Origin: Actinoplanes cyaneus
GTDB lineage: Bacteria > Actinomycetota > Actinomycetes > Mycobacteriales > Micromonosporaceae
Length of the DNA: 64,000 bases
Direction of reading: 5' to 3'
NCBI RefSeq assembly: GCF_016862095.1
Contig: NZ_BOMH01000045.1
Coordinates: forward strand, 1 to 64,000
Below are positions 8,972 through 16,987 of this stretch, piece after piece (position 1 is the first letter of the stretch; each line of letters opens with the position of its first letter). The notes below the pieces were generated by a model that had not been told where the DNA came from, did no database searches, and worked only from the letters and a program-made list of their open reading frames with translations. A program made the position numbers and the translations under genes.

Positions 8972-9649
8972 TCACCCGCCGCCGGGATGGACGAGACCGG
9001 TGTCGTAGGCGACGATGACCGCCTGGATCCGGTCCCGGGCGCCGATCTTGGCAAGGACCCGGCCGACATGTTTCTTCACGGTGGACTCGGTGAGGGTGAA
9101 CTGGCCGGCGATCTCCGCGTTGGTGCGGCCCTGGCCGATGGCGACGAGCACTTCGCGTTCCCGCTCGCTGAGCGCCGCCAGTCGCGCATCGTCGCCGCGC
9201 GGTCCGGGAGCTCCGGCGGCGGTGGCCGGCTGTTCGGTGTAGGCGTGCATGAGCCGGCGGGTCAGCCGGGGCGCGACCACGGCGTCACCGGTGGCGACGG
9301 CCCGGATGCCGGGGATCAGTTCCTCGGGACGGGCGTCCTTGAGCAGGAATCCGGAGGCGCCGGCGCGCAGCCCGGCGTAGACGTACTCGTCGAGGTCGAA
9401 GGTGGTGAGGATGAGGACGCGGGTACGGTCGCCGGCGGCGGTGATGCGGCGGGTGGCCTCGATGCCGTCCATGCCGGGCATGCGCACGTCCATCAGCACC
9501 ACGTCCGGTCGCAGGCGTTCGGCCTGGCGTACTGCCTCGGTGCCGTTCTCGGCCTCGCCGAGCACTTCGGTCTCCGGGGTGCCGTCCAGCAGCATCCGGA
9601 ACCCGAGGCGCTGCAGCGGCTGGTCGTCGGCGATCAGGACGGTGATCAT
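8972..9649 (-). CDS. NarL/LuxR-family response regulator
   Basis: This 225-residue protein has a receiver domain (residues 1-120, phospho-acceptor Asp in VVLMDVRMPG, acidic DD pair at the N-terminus, conserved Lys in GFLLKDA). A LuxR-type helix-turn-helix follows (LSEREREVLVAIGQGRTNAEI...TVKKHVGRVLAKIGARDR). The ATG overlaps the stop of the histidine kinase gene in an ATGA, so the two are coupled. It probably controls the ABC locus to its right, perhaps through the palindromes in that promoter. Its partner kinase is truncated, so its input may be lost or soluble. Confidence 0.93.
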   Translation of the reverse strand: MITVLIADDQPLQRLGFRMLLDGTPETEVLGEAENGTEAVRQAERLRPDVVLMDVRMPGMDGIEATRRITAAGDRTRVLILTTFDLDEYVYAGLRAGASGFLLKDARPEELIPGIRAVATGDAVVAPRLTRRLMHAYTEQPATAAGAPGPRGDDARLAALSEREREVLVAIGQGRTNAEIAGQFTLTESTVKKHVGRVLAKIGARDRIQAVIVAYDTGLVHPGGG

Positions 9650-10440
9650 GCGGGTTCCTCGTCGAGGGTGACGTCGATGGTCCAGCCGCCCCGGCCGTCC
9701 GGGCCGGCGGTGACGGTGCCGCCGTAGAGGCCGGCACGTTCGCGGATGCCGACGATGCCGTGTCCGGTGCCGGCGGGACCGCGGGCGACGGTGTCGTCGG
9801 CCGGGCCGCTGTCGGTCACCCGTACGCTGATGGCGTCCTGGCCGGCGGTGATGGTGACGGTCGCGACGGCACCGGCGCCAGCGTGTTTGAGGGTGTTGGT
9901 GAGGGACTCCTGGACGATCCGGTAGACCGTCAGTTGCAGTCCCGGCCAGAGCCGGTGCAGCTCCCCGGTGGTGCGGTAGCTGACCGAGAGCCCGGCCGCG
10001 CGCAGGCTGGGCAGGAGTCTCTCCAGGTCGGCGATGCCGGGCTGCGGGCTCAGCTGCGGATCGCCGGTCTCCTCGCGCAGCACGCCGAGGACGCGGCGCA
10101 GGTCGTCCAGGGCCTGGCGTCCGGTGGCGGCGATCAGCCGCAGCGGTTCGGCGGTGGTCTCGCCGCGGTTGCCGGCCAGGGTGGCGCCGCCGTCGGCGAG
10201 CCCGATGATGATCGAGACGTGGTGCCCGACCAGGTCGTGCATCTCCCGGGCGACGCGGGCCCGCTCGGCGGCCGCTGCCAGCCGGGCACGCTGGTCGCGT
10301 TCGGTCTCCAGCCAGGCGGCCCGATCGGCGAGAGCGCTCAGATACGCCGTCCGGGTGCGCGTGGCCAGTCCCGCCACCAGGGCGGCTCCCTGCAGGGTGG
10401 TGGTCGCGGTGTACTCGACGGCGTCACGAGTGAGGTCCAT
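9646..10440 (-). pseudogene. Histidine kinase lacking its N-terminal membrane domain, in frame with an ABC ATPase tail
   Basis: The frame encodes the catalytic part of a NarL-partner kinase. A HisKA_3 phosphotransfer helix (REMHDLVGHHVSIIIG) is preceded by a basic coiled coil (ERDQRARLAAAAERARVA). The C-terminal ATPase part contains VYRIVQESLTNTLKHAG and GHGIVGIRERAGLYGG. The multi-pass membrane segment expected at the N-terminus is missing. The same frame upstream (to about 10559) encodes the C-terminal end of an ABC ATPase (LVNGLSTREVGFLAAEY...SLEEAFMDLT). The kinase is therefore joined in frame to that tail, and no permease gene lies between. The ATG at 10440 in FMDLT is the first obvious start. 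It could make a soluble kinase, but it looks like a deletion product. Confidence 0.7.
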
Positions 10441-11300
10441 GAACGCTTCCTCCAGCGAGACCTGGTGCTGGCCGAGCTCGTAGAGCGGAATACGGTACTC
10501 CGCGGCCAGGAACCCGACCTCGCGGGTGGACAACCCGTTGACCAGGAGTTCCTCCGGGTGGTGGAGGTGACTGTCACGCCGGGCCGCGACAGGGCCTGGC
10601 GCAGCGCGCCCGGTTCGGTGGTGGCGACCTTCACCCCGCCGCCGGCCGTCTGCGCGATCAGGTCGGCGACGCTGGTGTCGGCCAGCAGCCGTCCCCGGCC
10701 GACGACCACCAGGTGGTCGGCGATCAGCGCGGTCTCGCTCATCAGGTGCGAGGAGAGCATCACCGTACGGCCCTCGGCGGCCAGCCCGGCGAGCAGATTG
10801 CGGACCCAGAGCACGCCTTCGGGGTCGAGGCCGTTGACCGGCTCGTCGAGCATCACCACGGCCGGGTCGCCGAGCAGCGCCGCGGCGATGCCCAGCCGCT
10901 GGCCCATGCCCAGCGAGAAGCCGCCGACCCGCTTGGCCGCGACCTTGGTCAGCCCGGCCAGCTCGATCACCTCGTCGACGCGGCGGCGGGGGATACCGTG
11001 CGTACGGGCCAGACCCAGCAGGTGACTGACCGCGGACCGGCCGGGGTGCACCGCCTTGGCCTCCAGCAGCACCCCGATCTCGTGCAACGGGGCGGCGTGC
11101 TCGGCGTAGCGGCGCCCGTTGACCAGCACCGACCCGGAGGTCGGGCGGTCCAGGCCGACGATCATCCGCATCGTGGTGGACTTGCCGGCGCCGTTCGGGC
11201 CGAGGAATCCGGTGACCTCGCCCGGCCTGGCGACGAAGCTGAGCCGGTCGACGGCCGTCTTGTCGGCGTACCGCTTGGTGACGTCGCGAACTTCTATCAT
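10338..11300 (-). pseudogene. Drug-exporter-type ABC transporter ATPase with a C-terminal frameshift
   Basis: The first 240 residues are a complete ABC-2 type ATPase: Walker A GPNGAGKST, Q-loop region, signature SLGMGQRLGIA, Walker B AVVMLDEP and the H-loop SSHLMSE. After VTVTST, near 10560, the frame turns into Arg/Ser/Pro-rich sequence without resemblance to any domain. The correct family tail (HPEELLVNGLSTREVG...) continues in the next frame. Restoring one base (most simply CCACC to CCCACC) would rejoin them. The normal gene order in such loci is ATPase, permease, kinase, regulator; here the permease is absent. The nucleotide-binding domain could still fold, but without a permease the exporter cannot work as encoded. 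A sequencing error could explain the frameshift but not the missing permease. Confidence 0.75.
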
Positions 11301-11361
11301 GGAGTCTCATTTCCGTGCTGACCTGGTGAGATCCACGCTAGGGAGAGATCACTGCGGCGTC

Positions 11362-11412
11362 GTGGTACCACGGGCGGCACTTGCCCGACGGCGGTGGTAC
11401 CGCGGTACCACC
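11362..11412. promoter_or_regulatory. Pair of palindromic operator-like sites upstream of the ABC/kinase locus
   Basis: Two perfect palindromes share the half-site GTACCAC: GTGGTACCAC (11362-11371) and GGTGGTACCGCGGTACCACC (11393-11412). Their centres are 36 bp apart. They lie 60-110 bp upstream of the ATPase start and just beyond the 3' end of the TipAS gene. Position and symmetry suit a dimeric regulator binding the exporter promoter; the adjacent response regulator is a candidate. The longer one could alternatively act as a hairpin after the TipAS gene, but no T-run follows. Confidence 0.6.
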
Positions 11413-11430
11413 ACCAGGGCGGCGGCAGCG

Positions 11431-11829
11431 TCAGAGACGCGTCCCGGCGTACCGGAGCATCGCCGTGCCGAGGAATTCCACCATTTCCGGATGGTAGGAG
11501 TTGTGCCAGTTCCGCATGGCGTCGTCCTCGGCGTAAAGGAGCGCCATGCCGAGATAGGCGTCCCGGGAAGGGACGTAGAACCGGCCGGCAATGGCGTAGT
11601 GCCTGCCGACCAGTTCCTGGATCGCTTCGTCATCCGGCTGGGCGCCGGCGGTGATGGCAGCCGCGAGCTCGCCGTACAACTCGTGCCAATCGCGGTGAAC
11701 CTGGTCCTTGTCGACGTGGGCCCAATCACCGGTCGCGGCGAGACTGGCGGCCTGCTCCCCGGCGAGTGTGCGGCGGCACTGCTCGGCATGCTCGCGGTCC
11801 ATGGTGGAAATGCTCATCTGCGGTGTCAT
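11431..11829 (-). CDS. Stand-alone TipAS antibiotic-recognition domain protein
   Basis: This roughly 132-residue all-helical protein matches the TipAS domain, the thiopeptide-binding C-terminal half of TipAL/Mta-type MerR regulators. It has the DWAHVDKDQVHRDWHELYGE helix, then GRHYAIAGRFYVPSRDAYLGMALLY, and ends WHNSYHPEMVEFLGTAM. No MerR DNA-binding domain precedes it, so it would act as a binder or sequestering protein rather than a transcription factor, like TipAS itself. The start is uncertain: ATG 11829 precedes MTPQMSIS and no strong ribosome binding site is seen. It lies head-to-tail with the damaged ABC locus across the palindromic sites, which suggests an antibiotic-response context. 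Confidence 0.72.
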   Translation of the reverse strand: MTPQMSISTMDREHAEQCRRTLAGEQAASLAATGDWAHVDKDQVHRDWHELYGELAAAITAGAQPDDEAIQELVGRHYAIAGRFYVPSRDAYLGMALLYAEDDAMRNWHNSYHPEMVEFLGTAMLRYAGTRL

Positions 11830-12197
11830 GCCCTGTCGGTAGTGGTTTCGGAACAATGGCCGGCCGCCCCTTTCGGGAATGCCGGCGGCAGCGGACTGTG
11901 CCACGCGGATATCAGCGGGGCAAACCAGTTTCGCGGCGGCCGGTGAACGCTTGCCCGGCGCTGCTTCCCATGCGGGTTCCGCCGGTCATCCGCGGGGGAG
12001 GAGGTGGCCTGACCCTTCCGGCGGCTCCGATGGCGGGGACCCGAGGACGGGAGACGTCCTCGCCGTGCTGCGGGTCGTGATCCGGCGCGGCTTCACCCAC
12101 GACCTGGCCGACATGCTCGTCGAGGACCTGCGCCGCCACGTGCAGCGGCTGGAGAAGCCGCAGGGCACCGCCACCACCTCCGGGTTCCACCACTGAC
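11830..12197. other. Intergenic stretch with a possible 3' gene remnant
   Basis: No complete gene is supported. The plus-strand frame from about 12063 to 12196 has nearly 100% G/C at third positions and reads LRVVIRRGFTHDLADMLVED before stopping one base short of the membrane-protein fragment. This codon bias suggests the C-terminal remnant of a once longer gene. I do not recognise the family. Confidence 0.35.
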
Positions 12198-12505
12198 GTG
12201 GCCATGGCGTGGTGCTTCGCGCTGGGGTCGATCTGCTTCCTGATCGGCCCCGTCCCGGCCTACGCCGACCTGGTCGGTCCCACCGCCGGCGCCGCCACCT
12301 TCTTCGCCGGGTCGGTGCTCTTCACCGCCGGCGGCGTGCTGCAGGTCAAGGCGGGCGGGCGGCGTGCGGCCCGGTGGGCCGCGATCAGCCAGTCGATCGG
12401 CACGGTCTACTTCAACGTCACCACTTTCCGGGCGATGCAGGTCGCCGTCTCCAGCGACACCTACGACCATCGGGTGTGGCGGCCCGACGTGATCGGCTCC
12501 TCGAC
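12198..12505 (+). pseudogene. Truncated YrhK-like small membrane protein fragment
   Basis: The frame encodes three hydrophobic segments (WCFALGSICFLIGPVPAYA, AATFFAGSVLFTAGGVLQV, and a third around SQSIGTVYFNVTTF). Then comes VWRPDVIGS, a signature of YrhK-type actinobacterial membrane proteins. In relatives this GS begins the last membrane helix, but here the sequence changes at that point into unrelated residues running into the 3' end of the convergent ThuA gene. The N-terminus also looks short. I read it as a fragment left by a deletion whose breakpoint lies near 12505. The family assignment is from memory of the motif pattern. Confidence 0.5.
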
Positions 12506-12516
12506 TGCGACCGGCA

Positions 12517-13179
12517 TCAGTCCGGGGAACCGGTCCTGGACGGGAGGTCCGGGGACAGCATTCCCGCCGCCCACAGCAGGCCGCGTCCGGTGATCGTCCG
12601 GGTGTGCGGGACCAGGAGGTCGGTGGGGCTGTGACCGAGGGTGGAGACGAACACCCGGCCGGCGCCGTGCTCGCGGGTCCAGACCACCGGCATGACCGCG
12701 CCGGAGTCGGCGAACGTGCAGGTCGCGTGCACGTCCAGGGTCGGATCGACGTGACAGTAGTACTGCTCGGTGTGCACCTCGTACCGCGGCACCCCGGCGA
12801 TGATCGGGTGGTCGCCGACGACGTCCACGGCGTAGTCGAGGAAGCCGTCCGGATGGAACACGAAACGTCCGCCGACCATGTGCTGGTAGCGGGCATTTTC
12901 GTACCCGAAAGCGATGATCCCGCCGTGCCAGCCGGCGAAGCCGGCGCCCGAACGCACCCGCTCGACCAGGCCGTCCTCCTGTTCGGCGGTCAGCCGCCCC
13001 CGGGTCCAGCACTGCACGATCAGCTCGGCGCTGGCCAGCCGGCGCCGGTCGGTGTAGACCTCGAGGGTGTCGGCGACATCGACCGTGAAGCCCTGGCCGG
13101 CGAGGAACTCGATGAACAGGTCGGTGCAGGCGACGGGCTCATGACCTTCCCACCCGCCGCGTACGATCAGCGCCCGCAC
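12517..13179 (-). CDS. ThuA-like domain protein
   Basis: This 220-residue protein of the trehalose-utilisation ThuA family (class I glutamine-amidotransferase-like fold) has ALIVRGGWEGHEPVACTDLF at the N-terminus, GAGFAGWHGGIIAFGYENAR in the middle, and VVWTREHGAGRVFVSTLGHS near the end. Family members act in sugar metabolism, but the reaction is not settled. I start at GTG 13179 because it follows the upstream small gene's TGA by one base, implying translational coupling. The frame extends further upstream with Pro/Ser-rich residues that look non-coding. Cytoplasmic; no signal peptide. Confidence 0.8.
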   Translation of the reverse strand: MRALIVRGGWEGHEPVACTDLFIEFLAGQGFTVDVADTLEVYTDRRRLASAELIVQCWTRGRLTAEQEDGLVERVRSGAGFAGWHGGIIAFGYENARYQHMVGGRFVFHPDGFLDYAVDVVGDHPIIAGVPRYEVHTEQYYCHVDPTLDVHATCTFADSGAVMPVVWTREHGAGRVFVSTLGHSPTDLLVPHTRTITGRGLLWAAGMLSPDLPSRTGSPD

Positions 13180-13180
13180 C

Positions 13181-13417
13181 TCAGCGCTGCTCTGCGGTCG
13201 ATGGGCGGCGCAGGGCGAGAGTGGCGTGGACCTGGGCGAGTTGCGTGGTGGCGGTGAGCATCGCGAGGTCGGCACCGGGCACGTACGGCTCGTCGGAGTG
13301 GTCGTCCTCGTTGATGTTGGTCTGGTAGTCGACCAGGCAGATCTGGTAGAGGCGTTCGGCTTCGGCGGCGAGTTCGGCGGCGCGTGCGGCGTGTTCGTCA
13401 GCGGTCACGCCGATCAT
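13181..13417 (-). CDS. Small acidic helical protein upstream of ThuA
   Basis: This is a 78-residue acidic protein with an Ala/Glu-rich N-terminal helix (DEHAARAAELAAEAERLYQ) and a C-terminal motif LAQVHATLALRRP. Similar short proteins ending in AQVHATLAL are common in actinomycetes and have no known function. Its stop lies one base before the ThuA GTG, so both are made from one message. No membrane segment or metal motif is seen. Confidence 0.65.
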   Translation of the reverse strand: MIGVTADEHAARAAELAAEAERLYQICLVDYQTNINEDDHSDEPYVPGADLAMLTATTQLAQVHATLALRRPSTAEQR

Positions 13418-13641
13418 GGTGTCATCTCGGCCGGACGGGTCCTGCCGACAGCTGTCGGCGGGTCGCCGGTTCGCGGCGTGCTGCTGCGTCGATGAGGCCC
13501 TCCAACAAGGCTCGAGGTTCCGGAACCGAGGAGCCCGCGCTGCCCGACGGGCGACTGCCGGAAAAGCCGATCACAACCTTGACCTGCATGGACGTACGTC
13601 GTAACGGATCTTGAAGGCGATTCGCGGGGCGTTCGGGGCCA

Positions 13642-13693
13642 TTGACAGTCATTAACACGGCGTTCACAGTGACGACCGTGAGAGCGCTTTCAC
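13642..13693 (+). promoter_or_regulatory. Promoter with LacI-family-like operator before the CBM6/DUF1996 gene
   Basis: A consensus -35 TTGACA (13642-13647) is followed 17 bp later by CACAGT as a weak -10. Immediately after is the near-palindrome GTGAGAGCGCTTTCAC (13678-13693), with GAGCGCT at its core like CebR/BglR-type LacI-family operators. It would overlap the transcription start and allow sugar-induced derepression of the secreted carbohydrate-binding protein. The rest of the 13418-13745 gap holds no gene that I can support. Confidence 0.6.
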
Positions 13694-13745
13694 ACCCAAC
13701 GCGGTAACGGCTCCGACACATCCCCCTTCACCAAGGAGCAGCTTC

Positions 13746-15224
13746 ATGGATTCCCCCGTCTTCCGAGGCAGAGCCACCAAGACCCCCCGGACGCAGCCCG
13801 ACTCCCTCGACGAGCCAGGGCCGTCGCCCCACCGCCGCGGCCGCGGAATGCGTCGCGCCGTTCTCGGTGCGACGCTGACCGGCGCCCTCGTGGCCGTCGG
13901 CATCGCCGGCACCTCCGCGTCGGCCGCCACCCCGGTGGCCGTCCAGGCCGAGTCGTACGCCGCGCAGTCGGGAGCGCAGACCGAGCCGACCGCCGACACC
14001 GGTGGCGGGCAGAACGTCGCCTACCTGGCCAACGGCGACTGGCTCAAGTACGACAACGTGGACCTCGGCCCGGCCGGGGCGATCACCTTCGGCGCGCGCC
14101 TGGCCTCCGACAGCGGCGCCACCGGCAGCATCCAGATCCGTACCGGGTCGGCGACCGGCACCGTGCTGGCCAGCATCCCGGTGACCCGGACCGGTGGCTG
14201 GCAGACCTGGGTCACCACGTCCGCGGTGGCGACCACGCACCCGACCGGCGCGCAGACGGTGTTCCTCACCATGAGCAGCGCGCAGGCGGACAACTTCGTC
14301 AACCTCAACTGGTTCTCGGTCGCCGCGGCCGGCGGCACGACGCCCTCCAGCCCGGCCCCCACCGGGACGTCCGGTCCCGGATGGCCCACGGTGGACCCGG
14401 CGCAGCAGGCCGCCGACACTGCCGCTTTCTTCGCGCTCACGCCGCGGCCGATCACCGGCGACGTGGTGCGGGTGCCGGAGTTCAACGCCGGCTGCACGGT
14501 CAGCCATCACCTCAACGACGACCCGATCGTCTTCCCCGGAATGGCCGGCGCCTCGCACGCGCACACCTTCCTCGGCAACACCAGCACCAACGCGAACTCG
14601 ACCAACCAGTCCCTGCTCGGGCACTCCGCGACGACCTGCACCCCGGCCGAGGACCTCTCCGCGTACTGGATCCCCTCGCTGCTGCAGAACGGAACGGTGA
14701 TCGACCCCGCCGGGGTCACCGTCTACTACGGCTCGCGGCTGAGGGACCCCAGCCGGACCCAGCCGTTCCCGCCGGGCTTCCGGATGATCGCCGGTGACGC
14801 GAAGCTGCAGGTGCCCAGCAGCGGCAACCAGTTCTGGTGCGCCGGGCCGGGCGGCCAGATCGGCCGCAGCGCCGACGGGAACTGGCCGATCTGCGCACCG
14901 ACCGCGAACCTGACCTACCAGCTCGTCTTCCCGGACTGCTGGGACGGCGTGCACCTGGACAGCCCCAACCACAAGGACCACGTCGGCCCGACCGGCCCGG
15001 ACGGCACCTGCGCCAGCGGCAGGTTCCCGGTGACGATCCCGTCGCTGTCGTTCGTCATCGACTATCCGGTCCACGGCACCGCCGCCGGGTTCGCGCTGGC
15101 CTCCGGGATGGCGTCGTCGATGCACGGTGACTTCATGAACGCCTGGCAGCCCGCCGCACAGGCCGCCCGGGTACGCAACTGCATCGACCAGTCCGTCAAG
15201 TGCAACTCCGCCGGTAACAACTGA
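13746..15224 (+). CDS. Secreted CBM6 and DUF1996 protein
   Basis: This 492-residue protein has a 34-residue cytoplasmic extension, then a signal peptide (MRRAVLGATLTGALVAVGIA, cleavage probably after SASA). A carbohydrate-binding CBM6-type jelly roll follows (about residues 60-195; VQAESYAAQSG, GDWLKYDNVDLG, NLNWFSV), then a Pro/Thr/Ser linker and a C-terminal DUF1996 domain (residues 220-480; HHLNDDPIVFPG, SHAHTFLGN, FPDCWDGVHLDSPNHKDH). DUF1996 is found in secreted fungal and actinobacterial proteins and its His/Asp-rich motifs suggest a metal-dependent enzyme, though no activity is established. AAGGAG lies 7 bases before the ATG, which supports the start despite the long N-terminus. Likely secreted for plant or fungal polysaccharide binding. 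Confidence 0.87.
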   Translation: MDSPVFRGRATKTPRTQPDSLDEPGPSPHRRGRGMRRAVLGATLTGALVAVGIAGTSASAATPVAVQAESYAAQSGAQTEPTADTGGGQNVAYLANGDWLKYDNVDLGPAGAITFGARLASDSGATGSIQIRTGSATGTVLASIPVTRTGGWQTWVTTSAVATTHPTGAQTVFLTMSSAQADNFVNLNWFSVAAAGGTTPSSPAPTGTSGPGWPTVDPAQQAADTAAFFALTPRPITGDVVRVPEFNAGCTVSHHLNDDPIVFPGMAGASHAHTFLGNTSTNANSTNQSLLGHSATTCTPAEDLSAYWIPSLLQNGTVIDPAGVTVYYGSRLRDPSRTQPFPPGFRMIAGDAKLQVPSSGNQFWCAGPGGQIGRSADGNWPICAPTANLTYQLVFPDCWDGVHLDSPNHKDHVGPTGPDGTCASGRFPVTIPSLSFVIDYPVHGTAAGFALASGMASSMHGDFMNAWQPAAQAARVRNCIDQSVKCNSAGNN

Positions 15225-15238
15225 CCCACTGCCGGCAG

Positions 15239-15264
15239 CGGCCCCCGGCATCCGCCGGGGGCCG
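15239..15264 (+). terminator. Hairpin terminator between convergent genes
   Basis: A perfect 11-bp GC stem CGGCCCCCGGC / GCCGGGGGCCG with a 4-base loop lies 15 bp after the CBM6/DUF1996 stop and before the convergent DUF2252 stop. It can work in both directions. There is no T-run, which is common in actinomycetes. Confidence 0.75.
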
Positions 15265-15287
15265 TGGTTCCGCTGGTGCATCGAAGG

Positions 15288-16700
15288 TCAGACGCCCTGG
15301 AGCGCGGGGATCCTGCCGGACTTGATCGCGGTCAGGAACTCTTGGTAGTCACGTTCGTTCTGGTCGGCGTATCGCTTCGAGAAGTCGGCGATCGCCTTGT
15401 CGAAAGCGTCGGACTCGCCGAGGCACTCGCTGATGGCGATCGGGTCACCGGATCGGGCGTGCGCGCGGGCCAGCGTCCACCCGCAGGTCCTGGCATAGAA
15501 GCCGAGGATCGAGGGTGACATGCTCTCGACGAGCGCCGAGCCCTTCATGTCGCGCAGTTGCCGCCAGTAGAAATGGCGTGAGGTGTCCACTCCTCTGGTC
15601 CAGCCCAGGAAGATGTCGCTGGCCGCCTGCATCATCCGCTGTCCCTGGACGACGCGTTCCCCGGGCTCCTTGAAGCGGCTCTTCGGCAGGTGATCCTCCA
15701 GCACCGAGGCGGTGGCCTCCTTGATCTGCAGGAACAGCGGGTCCTGGTCGTCGCGGCCCTGCAGCAGAATGATCCACGCGCGGGTGCCGACGCTGCCGAC
15801 GCCGACGACCTTGCGAGCGACGTCGACGTACTCGAAACGCTCCAACAGGTGCCGCCGGTCGTACTGCAAGGTCCCCCGGTAGGCGCGGAACTGCTCGTGC
15901 ACCGCATTGTCCACCTCCGCCGGCTCCATCTTGTAGGTGGCTTCCAGGTCGCGCAGCGGTGTCACGATCGGGGGCTGGCTGACGATGCGGTACCTGCCGT
16001 CGACCAGCTCGGCGAGCTTGGACAGCGCCTGCAGGCTGTCCCGCCTACGGGCCTTGCCGAGGCTGGTCCTCGTACGTTCGAGGTCCTTCGCCGCTCTCTT
16101 GCCGTTCGTCTGCGTCCGCATGGCCGCCAGGATGTCGTCCTCGGCGAGGTGGGCGTACCAGATGTCCAGCGTGCGCATCTGCGCGAACTCGGCCATCGCG
16201 TCGCGGTAGGCCCGCACCGACGCGGTGGTCACGGCCCGGGCATCCGACTTGGCGAAACCGTTGTTGCGGGCGGCGACCATGAAGCTCGCCGCCATCCGTT
16301 TCACGTCGTACTCGAAGGGGCCGGGAAGTGTCTCGTCGAAGTCGGTGAGGTCGAACACGAGCTGACGCTCCGGCGAGGCGAACGCTCCGAAGTTGGACAG
16401 GTGGGCGTCGCCGCACAGTTGTGCATGCAGGCCGGCCGTCGGCGTGCCGTTCAGATCGGCTGCCATGATCTTGGCGGCGCCCCGGTAGAAGGTGAACGGT
16501 GACGCCATCATCCGGCCGTGCCGAACGGGTACGAGGTCCGGCTCCCGCGTGACGTTCTGGTCCTCGAACAGAGCGACCGGGTCCGGGCGACCCGCTGCGG
16601 GCCGCCATCCGGCGTGGGACGAGGCAGGCGTACGCCGTGCGGCGTCCTTGCCCCGTGCCCGGCGGTCAGCTGTGCTCAGGTGCTCGACCTTCGTCATCAT
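15288..16700 (-). CDS. DUF2252 family protein
   Basis: This 470-residue cytoplasmic protein of the DUF2252 family contains the kinase-like motifs RMMASPFTFYRGAA, LCGDAHLSNFGAFASPE and FDLTDFDETLPGPFEYD near the N-terminus. GDAHLSNFG resembles the catalytic loop of aminoglycoside-phosphotransferase-like folds, so a small-molecule kinase is possible but unproven. The ATG at 16700 is chosen because GGAGGAA lies about 9 bases upstream. The open frame before it is Arg/Gly-rich and not gene-like. It is divergent from the STAS gene across a 287-bp gap in which I see no clear operator. Confidence 0.87.
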   Translation of the reverse strand: MMTKVEHLSTADRRARGKDAARRTPASSHAGWRPAAGRPDPVALFEDQNVTREPDLVPVRHGRMMASPFTFYRGAAKIMAADLNGTPTAGLHAQLCGDAHLSNFGAFASPERQLVFDLTDFDETLPGPFEYDVKRMAASFMVAARNNGFAKSDARAVTTASVRAYRDAMAEFAQMRTLDIWYAHLAEDDILAAMRTQTNGKRAAKDLERTRTSLGKARRRDSLQALSKLAELVDGRYRIVSQPPIVTPLRDLEATYKMEPAEVDNAVHEQFRAYRGTLQYDRRHLLERFEYVDVARKVVGVGSVGTRAWIILLQGRDDQDPLFLQIKEATASVLEDHLPKSRFKEPGERVVQGQRMMQAASDIFLGWTRGVDTSRHFYWRQLRDMKGSALVESMSPSILGFYARTCGWTLARAHARSGDPIAISECLGESDAFDKAIADFSKRYADQNERDYQEFLTAIKSGRIPALQGV

Positions 16701-16987
16701 TGAGGCACTTCCTCCGTGACCGGGACGCGCTGCCCCGTGCCGATGCCTGACTCCGTGGACTTCCTGCTGCTGGGGCCGGCATCCGCACCGTAAGCAGCGG
16801 ACCGGGCGTCTGACATCACTCACAGCGCATGAACCGCGTGGCGGCGGTCGATGGCCGCGCACCGTGCGGGTGAACGTGGGACATCCGCACCGGTCGGGCC
16901 ATATGCCGGACGGGCGGTGTCCGGTAGACCCGTGGGAGTGCCGGTTCGCAACTGGTGGCGCGTGTCTGTCGTGAGGAGGTGGCGGCT

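Noticed and set aside
13728..15281. 517-codon minus-strand frame opposite the CBM6/DUF1996 gene
   Set aside because: It is Gly/Arg/Val-rich with no domain; the plus strand has a ribosome binding site, signal peptide and two domains.
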